NCBI RefSeq assembly: GCF_000003815.2
Contig: NC_049980.1
Span: 26,106,951 to 26,170,950 of the forward strand
DNA length: 64,000 nt
Source: Branchiostoma floridae
Taxonomy: Eukaryota; Chordata; Leptocardii; Amphioxiformes; Branchiostomatidae
Reading direction: 5' to 3'
Below are positions 55,271 through 64,000 of this stretch, one piece after another; positions within the stretch are counted from its first letter, which is position 1; each line of letters starts with the position of its first letter. The notes under the pieces are model-generated. The model was not told where the DNA came from, made no database searches, and saw only the letters and a program-made list of their open reading frames with translations. The position numbers were made by a program, and so were the translations under genes.

Positions 55271-55859
55271 CAAACCTTACACCCTTCCATCTGATACAGC
55301 ACCCAGACCTTGGGCTTCGAAATTAGAACTGATAAATCTGCGAGATAATACCATTCCAGGTCACGTACCGGCCCGTTGCCCTGGTAACATCGATACTTGC
55401 CAAATTTATCTGACCAAGCTCAGTCCGAAATCGTGAAATCAAGACTGCATATAGAGATAAGACCCTGCAATTATTTCCGAGCCTGAACAAGCTACGTAAG
55501 TGAACTTTGGTTGAGTGGTTTATTGGTGTGGTGTTGTGAGTTGAGAATGTGGGCTGTAATGCGGTGCGGTCCGGCCTTGCATTTACAGCAGCTGTGGTTT
55601 TGGATGGACACTTACAGCCGCACATAGCCACTAGTACTGTTGCGCAGTCATCAAAACGCGCTTTACCTGATGAAGAGCTTTCGTGGAAACATTAGGCCGA
55701 AACTGTCCGGCTGTGTGAAGCGACCATTTGTCAACGTTAACGCCCATCACGCCATTGAACTGTCCTCCCACACACTGTTACTGGACATAGGTGATGATTG
55801 TCATCAGCTTCATCAGCATATCGTCATCATCACCCCACTTCTAACACTGATACCATCGT
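55271..55859. other. Non-coding stretch
   Basis: No supported gene. A CTGATGAAGAGC...GGCCGAAACTGTCCGG segment at 55668-55725 resembles the one near 49260-49310 and is probably a dispersed-repeat remnant. Confidence 0.45.
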
Positions 55860-56065
55860 CTCTGCCATCATCAGCATCTTCAGCAACACTCTGCTCATCA
55901 TGATGACGCCGTCATCTCTACCATCAACATCTTCGTTACTCTGTTTATCGCACTGAAGGCACACCATTAACAGCATCAACATCTTCATCATCACTCTGTT
56001 CATCGTACTGATCACGACTGATTTAACCATCAACACCGTCAGCATCTTCATTATTATATTTTACC
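55860..56065. repeat. CATCATC-rich tandem repeat, ~54 bp period
   Basis: CATCA(G/A)CATCTTC starts at 55867, 55922 and 55975, with CATCAACACCGTCAGCATC at 56029, giving periods of 55, 53 and 54. Trinucleotide-rich minisatellite. The His/Ser or Met/Leu-rich frames are artefacts. Confidence 0.85.
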
Positions 56066-56571
56066 CTACCAACCATGCTAATGCTGCCATTTCTACCACC
56101 ATCGTCGTCAGGACCGCGACCATGTCGTTCACAACAATCATTGCCTTATTCATCAGCACTCTTGTATCAAACCACTAGAGACCGTTTATGTACACATTAC
56201 CGGAACAACTCCATACGTAATCAATCCAAGTCTAATGCACTTCCAAAACTTTGGGAAGCTTTCTATCGGCGCTGTCCGCGGGCAGTGTCATTCAGCCCCT
56301 CATTACGTCAGGCGTGACCATGGCGACCTGGCGCAGGTCCCCGTGGGGGTAATGTTGGTAATAACCTGCGCTGGGCCGCGAGGTTCATACGTCATCCATG
56401 TGGTGCGCTCGATTCCCCTAGAGGCACCCCTCATGTCGGACTGGGCGATTCGTCATGAACAATTCAGGTACAGTCAGTGGCGTCAGACTGGTTTATGGCG
56501 TACAGGACGGAAGCTATGGAACAGTTCTATTTCTTACAGTTACTTTACTTTTCTTTACCAAACCGAATAAC
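56066..56571. other. Open but unsupported + segment
   Basis: The + frame 56235-56570 (111 codons) covers a GC-rich block at 56270-56460 (GGCGACCTGGCGCAGGTCCC, AATAACCTGCGCTGGGCCGC). It reads moderately protein-like (GDLAQVPVGVMLVITCAGPR) but lacks splice context or motif. It might equally be a conserved non-coding block. Confidence 0.3.
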
Positions 56572-56596
56572 TCTACTCTACTCTACTCTACTCTTA
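56572..56596. repeat. (CTCTA)n microsatellite
   Basis: Four to five perfect CTCTA pentamers. Confidence 0.93.
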
Positions 56597-58435
56597 GTTA
56601 CAGTGGCTGTCAGCTCAGGTAGCTGCAGCTTGACACGTTTTTGAGTTCATAGTTTGAAATTCTATGGATCGTCTTATCATACATCCAGAAAAAAATGATT
56701 TCTGAGGACTAGATTTCTTAGTATAACAGGTGTAGAAATGTGGTTTAGAGGATGTGTCCCCATGTGGTCACCCCACATCTTTAAAACGTTATGAATGGAT
56801 GGATGCTAGAGAGGCACCGGGGTAAGTGGGGCACCTTGGCTTGAGGCTTGAGTTACAACTTTTGTTACGGTCTTTATGTTATAATTAGTTAACCCTGTCC
56901 AGTGGGCTGTGCCTGTGCCAACTTTGACGTCGTATAACTCCCAAACGTCTTGTGCTAGGACAACCAAATTTGTTGACTTTTCCTAGAATATTGTTAGCAA
57001 CAATTTACAAAAAATACAATAAGTTTATAATTTTTCGTGAATGAATAATTGTGAATGAATAAGTGCCCAGGTGCCCAGGTCTTCCCTTGGTGCTGAACAT
57101 TCCAGCCGCATGTCCCGAGCGCTAGTCACGGGCACCAGGACAGGGTAACCTTCATGTAAGAATATGGCTCATTTTCGGTGCTTGACGTCTTTTTTTAGCA
57201 TTATGCTCTATTTTCTAGTATTGTATTTTTAACGGGAGTGGTTGAAAAAAATACAACACTAGAAGAGACTACTAAATATTACAAACAGACGTTTTAAAAC
57301 CCTGAAAATAAGCCGGATCCTTACATCTGCCTTGAGATCATGCCTACCCTGCGGACCTACAGCTCCGCAGTTGTTTCGTCCCGCGTCATAACGCTGATAT
57401 CTGGCCTCACTGTGTTACTCGTTTCTACTAAATCAATCATGAATGATGGGGAGATGGAACCGGGCCTTTACTCTAAAAGCAAACAACATGCGAAGCGATG
57501 ATTGCGAGATTGTTGATCAGCCGTTGTTAGAAGCCTGCGGGGATCATGTCAACTCGGATGTACTGCTGAAGAGTCGGTGCCAGGAACGATTATCGACGTC
57601 GCTTCCAGGAAAAACACTCGCAGACGCGCCAACCCTGGACTAATTGTGTCAAATAGCTACAGATTCAACCATTTATCTATCTCATTAGCCGGCACAATTA
57701 GCTACCTTATTATCATTTGCATCAAACGCTCCCAGCTAATTTCATTATTTACCTGGAGGTCTGATCTTGATAAGGTACGAGGAAATCTCGTCATTTCCCG
57801 TGTTTTCTCGAGGGGAGACCATGATTCAAGACGTGCCGCCAATGACAAGGCAATCTGATAGCAGAGTCTATCCAATATAAGCTCAGTAACCATAAATATT
57901 CAACTCGCTGATACTGATTCATTGCTTCAGATGTGAAAGCCTGGAGGCACGAAGACTCGCGAACAAAGTAACATCTTTCAAACTCATTGGTCTGCCGATG
58001 TAAGGGTTGATTAGAGTGTATACATTCAAAGGATACACGCCGAAGGTAATGGCATGAAAATCATCATTGATTTTTATTGTGCAAGCACGGGGCTTATCAG
58101 ACAACGTTACTGTTGGCAGGGCATATAACTCTTAACTTGAAGAATTGCAAGAAAAAAACGGGAAGAAAGAAACGTCCTTTATTGTATTTGGCGAAGTCTC
58201 CAAAGAGAGTCCTTTTCGTTGTAATGGTATATTATTGGTCACGTCATGAAACACATTTCGTTCTACTGTGAGACGTATTAAACAGAGAAGGAAGAAAATT
58301 ACACGTTATCTATTTGTAGTTTACACTAATTCCGCTGGTTCCTGTCCGACATCCTCCGAGGCCCATGTGAACGGACGGTGTCTGCAATATAACATGACAA
58401 ATCTGCTGCCAGAGCGCTGCGGAATAACCTTCAGC
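56597..58435. other. Non-coding stretch
   Basis: No gene or repeat is supported beyond a short GTGCCCAG duplication at 57063-57078. Frames are short and unremarkable. Confidence 0.5.
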
Positions 58436-59235
58436 TTATGATCTCATATAGCGGCACGTTTTGCTGGGGATGGCAGTGCGTTGCTGCTGATATATCATTG
58501 CGGTCCAAACCAGCGCCTTTGTCTGCAACGGGTCGAGACGGGAACAGGGCATTAGCATTCTGCACGTGCAACCGAAGGTGGGGCTCAATAAAGTGCGCGG
58601 GCCTCGCTCCGTGTCAGATCCGCCCACTCGGCGAGCCCGGCTCGGCACACTGCTGAGGTGTGGGCGACATGTTCATGAGCATCGCTTGGGCTGCAGATTT
58701 GCTCATTCTCTCTGTTGCGGAGACTCTACCGTCGTCTAACCTGCGCTGATGCCTTTTTCTACGGACATGGCGGATGTGTGAACTTGAACTTCAGGCGCAG
58801 GGTGGATACATCAAGTCAAGCTGTGCCTCATCGTTGAGATTGATACTTGGACTTACGCTTCAGCCACTGTGCTGACCAGTACTTGAGCCGGAGTGCATTA
58901 ACGGGGTCGGACGGCACTTGAGGTAGCTAAGAGCAGATACGGGCTAAGATGTTCTTCAACCAGAAGAGCCGCAATTCCAGGTTAACCCATTCGTTAGTCT
59001 GAGGTCCTACTGTGAGTTGATCGAGAGGAGTTGCAGTAACGTGAGCTAGAGGAACTGCACTTGCAGAATGACCCATTCTTAGAGCTGCGTATTAACGTGA
59101 CTTGGAGGTCCTGCTCGCGGTAATACAGAGGACCGGCGGTAACACAGAGGACCTGTGGTAACACAGAAACAGGACCTGCGGTAACCTAAAGGACACGTTT
59201 GAGCTGGTTGAGCTGAAATTACCTGGTGAGTAGCA
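58436..59235 (+). promoter_or_regulatory. CpG-rich, promoter / first-exon-like stretch
   Basis: CpG density is higher than in the flanks (GCGCGGGCCTCGCTCCGTG, CCGCCCACTCGGCGAGCCCG). A donor-like ACCTG/GTGAGTAG lies at 59223-59231, which could end a non-coding first exon. A short start reading MFFNQKSRNS (ATG 58949) lies inside, but its possible donor (CCAG/GTTAAC) is poor. TAACACAGAGGACC(T/G)G(T/C)GG words repeat about four times at 59127-59195. I see no TATA box. The stretch could be a CpG-rich promoter of a gene extending beyond the window, or simply repeat-rich DNA. Confidence 0.3.
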
Positions 59236-59477
59236 GGATGAGGTCTAACGAGGAAATGGTCCTCACGACATTATACGATGCACGTTCTGGGTTTGCGTTT
59301 GTTCTGGGAAGTGTACGTTTGCGCACTAGTGTGAGATACTCGACATCTGCGCACTACCGTAACTCAAGTCAACATGATTACACGCTCACATAACACTATT
59401 CAGCAAGATGTTACAGTCTATATGGCGGTCACATCTTGCTTGATAATGTTGTCAGTGAGTCCTTTGCGTGAGCTGAG

Positions 59478-59574
59478 TACTCTCCAAGCAGAGGTTGAAT
59501 CGATCGCGTAGATATAGTAGTAGTCGGAAAAATTACACGGGCGCTCTTCTTAGGAAACCTCTGCTTGGAGAGTA
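59478..59574. mobile_element. 97 bp MITE with perfect 19 bp TIRs
   Basis: TACTCTCCAAGCAGAGGTT (59478-59496) is exactly inverted at 59556-59574. Ends begin and finish with TA, consistent with a TA target duplication as in Tc1/mariner-type insertions. The terminal word CTCCAAGCAGA links it to the family at 12513 and 47264. Perfect TIRs suggest this is the youngest copy here. The + frame 59565-60008 starts in its right TIR and is not called. Confidence 0.9.
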
Positions 59575-59829
59575 AAGCTGAGAGCTATTTGACCATTGTG
59601 TCAATCGCAATAACTGCTATTTCAGATGGGCAGGTGTTGGACCGAGTCCAGAATGCCCCTCACCCCTTGTGTCGTCCCAGTTTAATGAAACAAGTTCCCG
59701 TAACAAGAAATCAGGTCCGAGGTTCCAACCCCGGGCCAGAAGTCTCCTCTTCATTAGGAAAGACAATGTTCTCCTGTCTCGAGGGAAATCTTCGCTGCGT
59801 TTCAATTTTACAAGCGTGGAGATGCTCCG
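59575..59829. other. Non-coding stretch, possible SINE remnant
   Basis: A GAGGTTCCAACCCCGGGCC block at about 59719-59738 resembles a degenerate B box, with GTTGGACCGAGTCC at 59636-59649 upstream, but no tRNA-like fold can be drawn. Confidence 0.3.
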
Positions 59830-60035
59830 CCCTCTGCCGATCCGCACACCTGCGTAGTGTCTTCTTAATGACTTCTATAACCACTTTGGTCTTATCAATT
59901 TTCCTGTACACCTGCGTAATGACCTGTACATGTCCCTGCATAAAATTTTCCTTTACACCTGCTAATGCCTTATCAATTCCCCTTAGCACCTGCGTCATGT
60001 CTTATTGATGTCACAGCACACCTGTGTCGTCTCGA
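59830..60035. repeat. Tandem repeat, (A)CACCTGCGTAATG type, ~5 copies
   Basis: CACACCTGCGTAGTGTCTT, ACACCTGCGTAATGACCT, ACACCTGCTAATGCCTT, GCACCTGCGTCATGTCTT and ACACCTGTGTCGTCTC, joined by ATCAATTTTCCT-like linkers, recur every ~45-65 bp. Confidence 0.75.
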
Positions 60036-60963
60036 CTGCATGTAAAGACGTCTCCAAGATACAGAGATGGCTCCTGACGCGCCTTTGCTACGCTGTAGCG
60101 ATAAGACCTTACAGTGGAGCGTGTGACGAACCATTGCCTGGCGGCCGAGGATTGCTCCGGCAGATCCCACGACTATTGACGATAAAGTACACGGTGGGAT
60201 GCACAGGCGGGAGGTAACACAAACGGGCAGTGATGATATCGCAATGATGTCGCGATCAGGTATATATAACACAATCGGACAGCATTATCTCTTAGCAGAT
60301 GTCACCTTTTTCGGGTGACCCACTTTTCTGACCAGTTTACCCGCGACTGCTCTGTCCCTCTTTTTCCATCTTGGGATAAAACCTGTCAATCAATCCTAGC
60401 ATCTTCTTGAAGATGAAGGTGGTGGGATGGGCAAAACCCCTCTCTATTTCTGTTGAATCCTCAAGCGCTATTCTCAGATTTATGTTTTTATTATGAAGTT
60501 CTCTGACGTTTGCTATGACGCAACTCGTTGTGTTTAGGTTGCAAGAGATATTTTTCTAGTCTGGGTACCATCCACCGCACTTCACACTGGCCCTATCTTT
60601 TCGCTTGCTAACAGTGAAAATGATAAGCACGCGAAAAGATTGAGTCAGCGGGTACTACGGACGGTGATACCCATACCGCACGAACTTCAGCAAGGGCGCG
60701 AACTTTGGCTTGAGAAAGCGCGGATAACCGATTGCTGAGGGCGGTTTGACCGCGCGGAAAGGCCGCAGCTTTCCGGTCAACAGTTGGTCTCATAGTCGGG
60801 CCGTCCATCATGGGATGCAGGCGGGATTCCAGCCGTCCTGATAGCGGGTTCGGAATCGAGCTCACGTGCGCGCGGCCGCGTGCACCGGCTTTGCGCCTAA
60901 TCCCCGATATCAGTGGACGTAATCTTGCCGCAGCGGCCGAGATCGCCAGAGCGGAGCGTGTCG
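60036..60963. other. GC- and CpG-rich stretch, no supported gene
   Basis: 60650-60960 is among the most CpG-rich DNA in the window (GAGCTCACGTGCGCGCGGCC). The minus frame 60608-61000 (130 codons, Ala/Arg/Ser-rich) is what such composition yields by chance, and it runs into the MITE. Could be a CpG-island-like element. Confidence 0.4.
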
Positions 60964-61199
60964 TAGCCTGGATGCCAGGCTGCTTCCAAAGCATACACAA
61001 CGGTCAGCTCCTCGGCTGCGGGGGCAACATTCCCCTGAGAAACTTTTATCACAGGCACCCCTGAGACTAACGCACTTGGGGCATGTTGGCTCTGGAGCCG
61101 AGGAACCTGTCGGTGTAGACCCCTGGAAACAGTCTCGCGTCCAGGCTATACTATAGGCTCACATGTGATGACCCTGGGAGCAGTCTGACATCCAGGCTA
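60964..61199. mobile_element. MITE, AGCCTGGATGCCAGACTG family, with doubled right end
   Basis: The left end TAGCCTGGATGCCAGGCTG (60964-60982) and the inverted right end CAGTCTCGCGTCCAGGCTA (61130-61148). A second right end CAGTCTGACATCCAGGCTA follows at 61181-61199. The copy at 15198-15482 has the same arrangement, so the doubling is a feature of the family or subfamily rather than coincidence. Confidence 0.8.
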
Positions 61200-62325
61200 G
61201 GCGTAACGAACGTCGCTGCTGACTCGCTCTGGCAGGGCTCTCATCCGGGCAAGCAGCGCATCCCATTACAATTCCCCAAGACAAATTGTTGGGCGGAAAG
61301 GATCCCAGTATATGAAGTGGTTTCCGCGACCCCGTAACACAATTAAAGCTAGAAGAGTCACTCTATGATCCGAGCTCATAAAAGTGCGGGGTCTCCGAAA
61401 ATGGCGCGTAACCAGGGCCGATGCCAGGGCCGCGCGCCGTCGCCCAGGTGACCTTTCGCGTTAATCATACGCACAATGGATTGGCAATTAAAGCAGAACT
61501 ATTGGCCGAATACGCAAAGTTTGCGCCACAGGACGCATCGAAATTTTCGGATCGATTCTCATAAAGCACGACTGGCAAGAGTTCACACAAACTTAATGAA
61601 ACTGAATGGTGGGAATGTGAAGAATTAAAGGGCGCGGGGATGATTTTAAAACATTCAATTGTGTGACAACACTATCGGTGGGCAGTTTATTGAGAAAAAA
61701 GGCCCAAATTTTGAAGTCCCTTAAAAAAAAAAAGAAAAAAAAAAGAAGAAATCATAAGTGATTCTGAATGATTCTGTCATATTTACAGTATCCCTTTCAA
61801 CTTAAGGCGGCGGCCATTCAGCGGCAAAGATCTCAGAAGTAGTTCAAACGAATGTCTTCTGCATACGTGTCAACTTCAATTGGCTGAAGATAATGAAATG
61901 TTTTTGGGCGATTTTCGTGTTTTGTTATCTTTCGTGTCTTACTTCAAATTCTATTTTGGTCTCTGAGCGGTCTCGGTCAGAGGATCAGTGGAGGAGGGGG
62001 GGGGGGGGGGGCTTAAGCTTACCGGTCCGATAGAAACTAGTTAATGCTGCACAAACAGCTGTACATGTGCGTACGCCTCAAGCTCTCGGTAGACCTCCAC
62101 GACTAATTGTAGCACCATTAGGTATCTGCTGCGCTCTGTGCCGTGAAGTGTGTATGAAAAATCGTCGGCCGTTGAAACTCCTGCTGAGTAGTCAATATTT
62201 CCCAAGGTCGCAGCCGCCGCCAGAGGCGAAACTAATTGTGTGGAAATATTTCTGGCCTACCAGTTTGACCTCCATACACTGTTATACATGACGAGCTCCT
62301 CTGACGGATGGATGATGATGATGTT
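61200..62325. other. Non-coding stretch
   Basis: No gene. CCGATGCCAGGGCCGCGCGCC and AATGGATTGGCAATTAAAGC at 61418-61490 are candidate conserved words. A/G tract at 61720-61750. A 16-base G run at 61996-62011. Confidence 0.5.
61996..62011. repeat. Poly-G tract, 16 bases
   Basis: Uninterrupted G run following GAGGAG. Length may be unreliable in sequencing. Confidence 0.95.
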
Positions 62326-62740
62326 CTGTCAGGTGGAGTGTTTTAGCGGGAATTTGTAATGGTCGTGTTTTTTCCCCATCCAGCCAGGAAGCCATTTTAT
62401 AGTGTTTATGTCTCTGCCAGATGGCCATTTTGGCTGCAATTTCTGATCGATGACCATTCTTAGTTTTCCAGTTAGGTGACTAATTTAAGCAAGAATTTGT
62501 GATGGCCGAGTTGTTTTTCTCCGACCGTCGACCAAATATTTTCTGTCAGACGATTACTTTTGAGCGGGCATCTGTGATGGCTGAATCTTCCTGACAGTGG
62601 GCGGTATGAGCGGGAAAGTTTCTGTCAGGCCACAACCATCCTGGGGGGAAGGTTTCCGTCAGGCGGTCAGTTTTGGCGGGAAGTTCTGATCGATGAGCGA
62701 GTTCTTCTGACAGGTGGTCAGTTTTAGCGGGAAGGTGCAA
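62326..62740. repeat. Degenerate tandem repeat carrying E2F-like GCGGGAA words
   Basis: Units of TTCTGTCAGG(T/C)GG, then (T/C)CAGTTTT(A/G)GCGGGAA, then TTTGTGATGGC(T/C)GAGTT recur about five times (GCGGGA-type words near 62347, 62562, 62611, 62672 and 62729). TTTTGGCGGGAAG (62669-62681) is a near-perfect E2F site, and AGTTTTAGCGGGAAGG is close. The array could bind E2F, or the motif may be a passive part of a minisatellite. Confidence 0.65.
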
Positions 62741-63549
62741 TGTCGGTTTGCGTGCGTGTTGAGCCGTCGGTTGTCGGACAGGAGCACACTTCGGCGCCAG
62801 TCTCACATCAAAAACACTCCGGGCCAGAACACCACAAGATGTGCAAATCCCGGCCTCCATGCACGACCTACTTTCTGCAGACCTGGGTAACTTTCGTCGT
62901 CGGACACCTGGTTTCCATAGTAACCTGTCCTTTATCCGCGGCATCAGGAGACCATCCTTTTTACCTTGCATATGGTTGTACCAATTAATTTCAAGGTGAG
63001 CTTATTGCGTCATACACATAAAGTTTGGGTCAGCAGCGAGGTCATCGTTAAAGACGACATTGGTGCAACATTGATGATGACATCAGAGGGTAATGCAACG
63101 CAACTTATATTATGCGAGGGTTGCTGTGAATATTGAAGACGATCAATATTTGTTCAAGGAATAGAAAAGAAAATTTTATTTATCCCATGCAGTCCAAGGG
63201 GAGGTCACTAATGCACTGACTAGCCAGTGCGAGTGGGTGTGCGAGTTACACGCATGGGTAGGTAGACTTGACATGGTAACTTTATGAACATGAACTTGCG
63301 ATATCATCTTGTACCGAGACCACTTAGGAGTTTGCAGACTATCCGGCACAAGTACAGCGTGAAATGAAAAAGACGTGACTTTCCGCAGCAATTCCCTTGA
63401 ATAGCAAAGCCGGGGAGTATCAAATGTTGCCTGGCATAGTGGCGCCAACATAATTACGAAAAACAGCTAACGGCCAAGTTCATGACTACGTTACGTAAGA
63501 TAGTTCACGTATGACGTTATTATCCACAGTACTTAGTTCCCGTGAATAG
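62741..63549. other. Non-coding stretch
   Basis: No supported gene. Frames on both strands at 62546-62988 overlap the repeat and have no motif. Confidence 0.5.
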
Positions 63550-63660
63550 TAACCTGGATGCCAGACTGTTTCCAGGGCCTACACAGGCCAACTGAGTTAG
63601 ACCCTGAATTGATAGAATATTGAGATCGGGCTGGGGATCTTTCCATAATACAGGCTAGTG
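63550..63660. mobile_element. MITE fragment, AGCCTGGATGCCAGACTG family
   Basis: AACCTGGATGCCAGACTGTT then TCCAGGGCCTACACAGG (63551-63587) matches the first 37 bp of the 15198 element. It is followed by GAGATCGGGCTGGGGATCTT...ACAGGCTAG (to 63658), which matches 44937-44968. So two end types occur in one ~110 bp unit, possibly the two ends of a subfamily. Confidence 0.65.
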
Positions 63661-64000
63661 AATATGTTGTAGGGCAGCAAATGTTGCATGGCGTATTGGC
63701 GTAGCCTGTTTGTATTTATAGCTAGCTTCCGAGTCTTTTCTGTCCTCTCGGTAGCTATACTACGGCTGGATACAAGGTTAGCAGTGGCACCCAAGACTGA
63801 CGTTACGTTACGTTAGACAGTTGACGACCAAGTTCATGTCCGCATCGTCACGGCTTGTGCGTACCACAACCGTGAACTATGGTGACATGCCTCTGGGACT
63901 TCGGTCTGACATGTTTGGTAACTTGAGCTTCTGACTTGGAAGCGCAGATCTTCGATCAACACTGACAGATTTCGATTCCTGCCCCGCGCTGCACGCGACG
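63661..64000. other. Non-coding stretch to window end
   Basis: TTACGTTACGTTA short repeat near 63804-63814. Nothing else recognised. Confidence 0.5.

Noticed and set aside
55660-55730. Hammerhead-ribozyme-like core CTGATGA...GGCCGAAA
   Set aside because: The segment between the core strands does not pair as stem II and no stem III precedes a cleavage site.
60608-61000. 130-codon Ala/Arg-rich minus frame
   Set aside because: Produced by CpG-rich composition and runs into a MITE terminus.

Overview
This window looks like intronic and intergenic DNA from a metazoan nuclear genome. It has no long open reading frames, no operons and no ribosome binding sites. It is full of minisatellites, microsatellites and short terminal-inverted-repeat (TIR) elements. 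My best guess for the organism is a lancelet (Branchiostoma) or a related invertebrate deuterostome. That guess rests on the abundance of small TIR families of a kind I associate with lancelet DNA (ends AGCCTGGATGCCAGACTG, CTCCAAGCAGATCCTAC and GGGGCACAACCCGCCGTAC), a CR1-like LINE tail, and frequent ACATGTA words. It is inference, not proof.

Coding content is sparse. I see no complete gene. The best evidence is a set of short candidate exons, mostly on the + strand between about 29.8 and 42.6 kb: 29863-29913 (51 nt, phase 0/0), 36752-36832 (81 nt, phase 2/2), 37634-37810 (177 nt, phase 0/0, with a competing minus-strand reading), 40128-40266 (phase 2/0), 42283-42351 (phase 0/0) and a candidate terminal exon 42416-42544. 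The chain 36752 to 40128 to 42283 to 42416 is phase compatible and would end in a protein tail E-T-N-L. I cannot name the protein.

Layout: 1-8 kb holds a 5-copy ~105 bp tandem repeat, two perfect hairpins, a 32 bp repeat and a 72-codon coding-like fragment. 8.7-10.6 kb is three back-to-back minisatellites. 12.5-15.5 kb holds two MITEs and an inverted-repeat-bounded element. 18-25 kb is tandem duplications and enhancer-like AT/E-box clusters. 25.8-26.3 kb is the 3' end of a CR1-like LINE. 32.3-34.5 kb holds a ~1.1 kb TIR element and a ~595 bp foldback element with ~190 bp TIRs and a 9 bp target duplication. 35.8-42.6 kb is the candidate exon cluster, a partially duplicated exon, a cluster of TAATCC sites and more minisatellites. 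From about 43 kb to the end the DNA looks richer in GC and CpG by eye. It holds further MITEs (including two head-to-tail copies at 50.46-51.27 kb), microsatellites, a CRE/octamer cluster at 54.7 kb, a CpG-rich promoter-like stretch at 58.4-59.2 kb, and a repeat array carrying E2F-like GCGGGAA motifs at 62.3-62.7 kb.

The candidate exons belong to at least one large-intron gene. The remaining DNA is repeats and possible cis-regulatory elements. All coordinates of repeats are by-eye boundaries.
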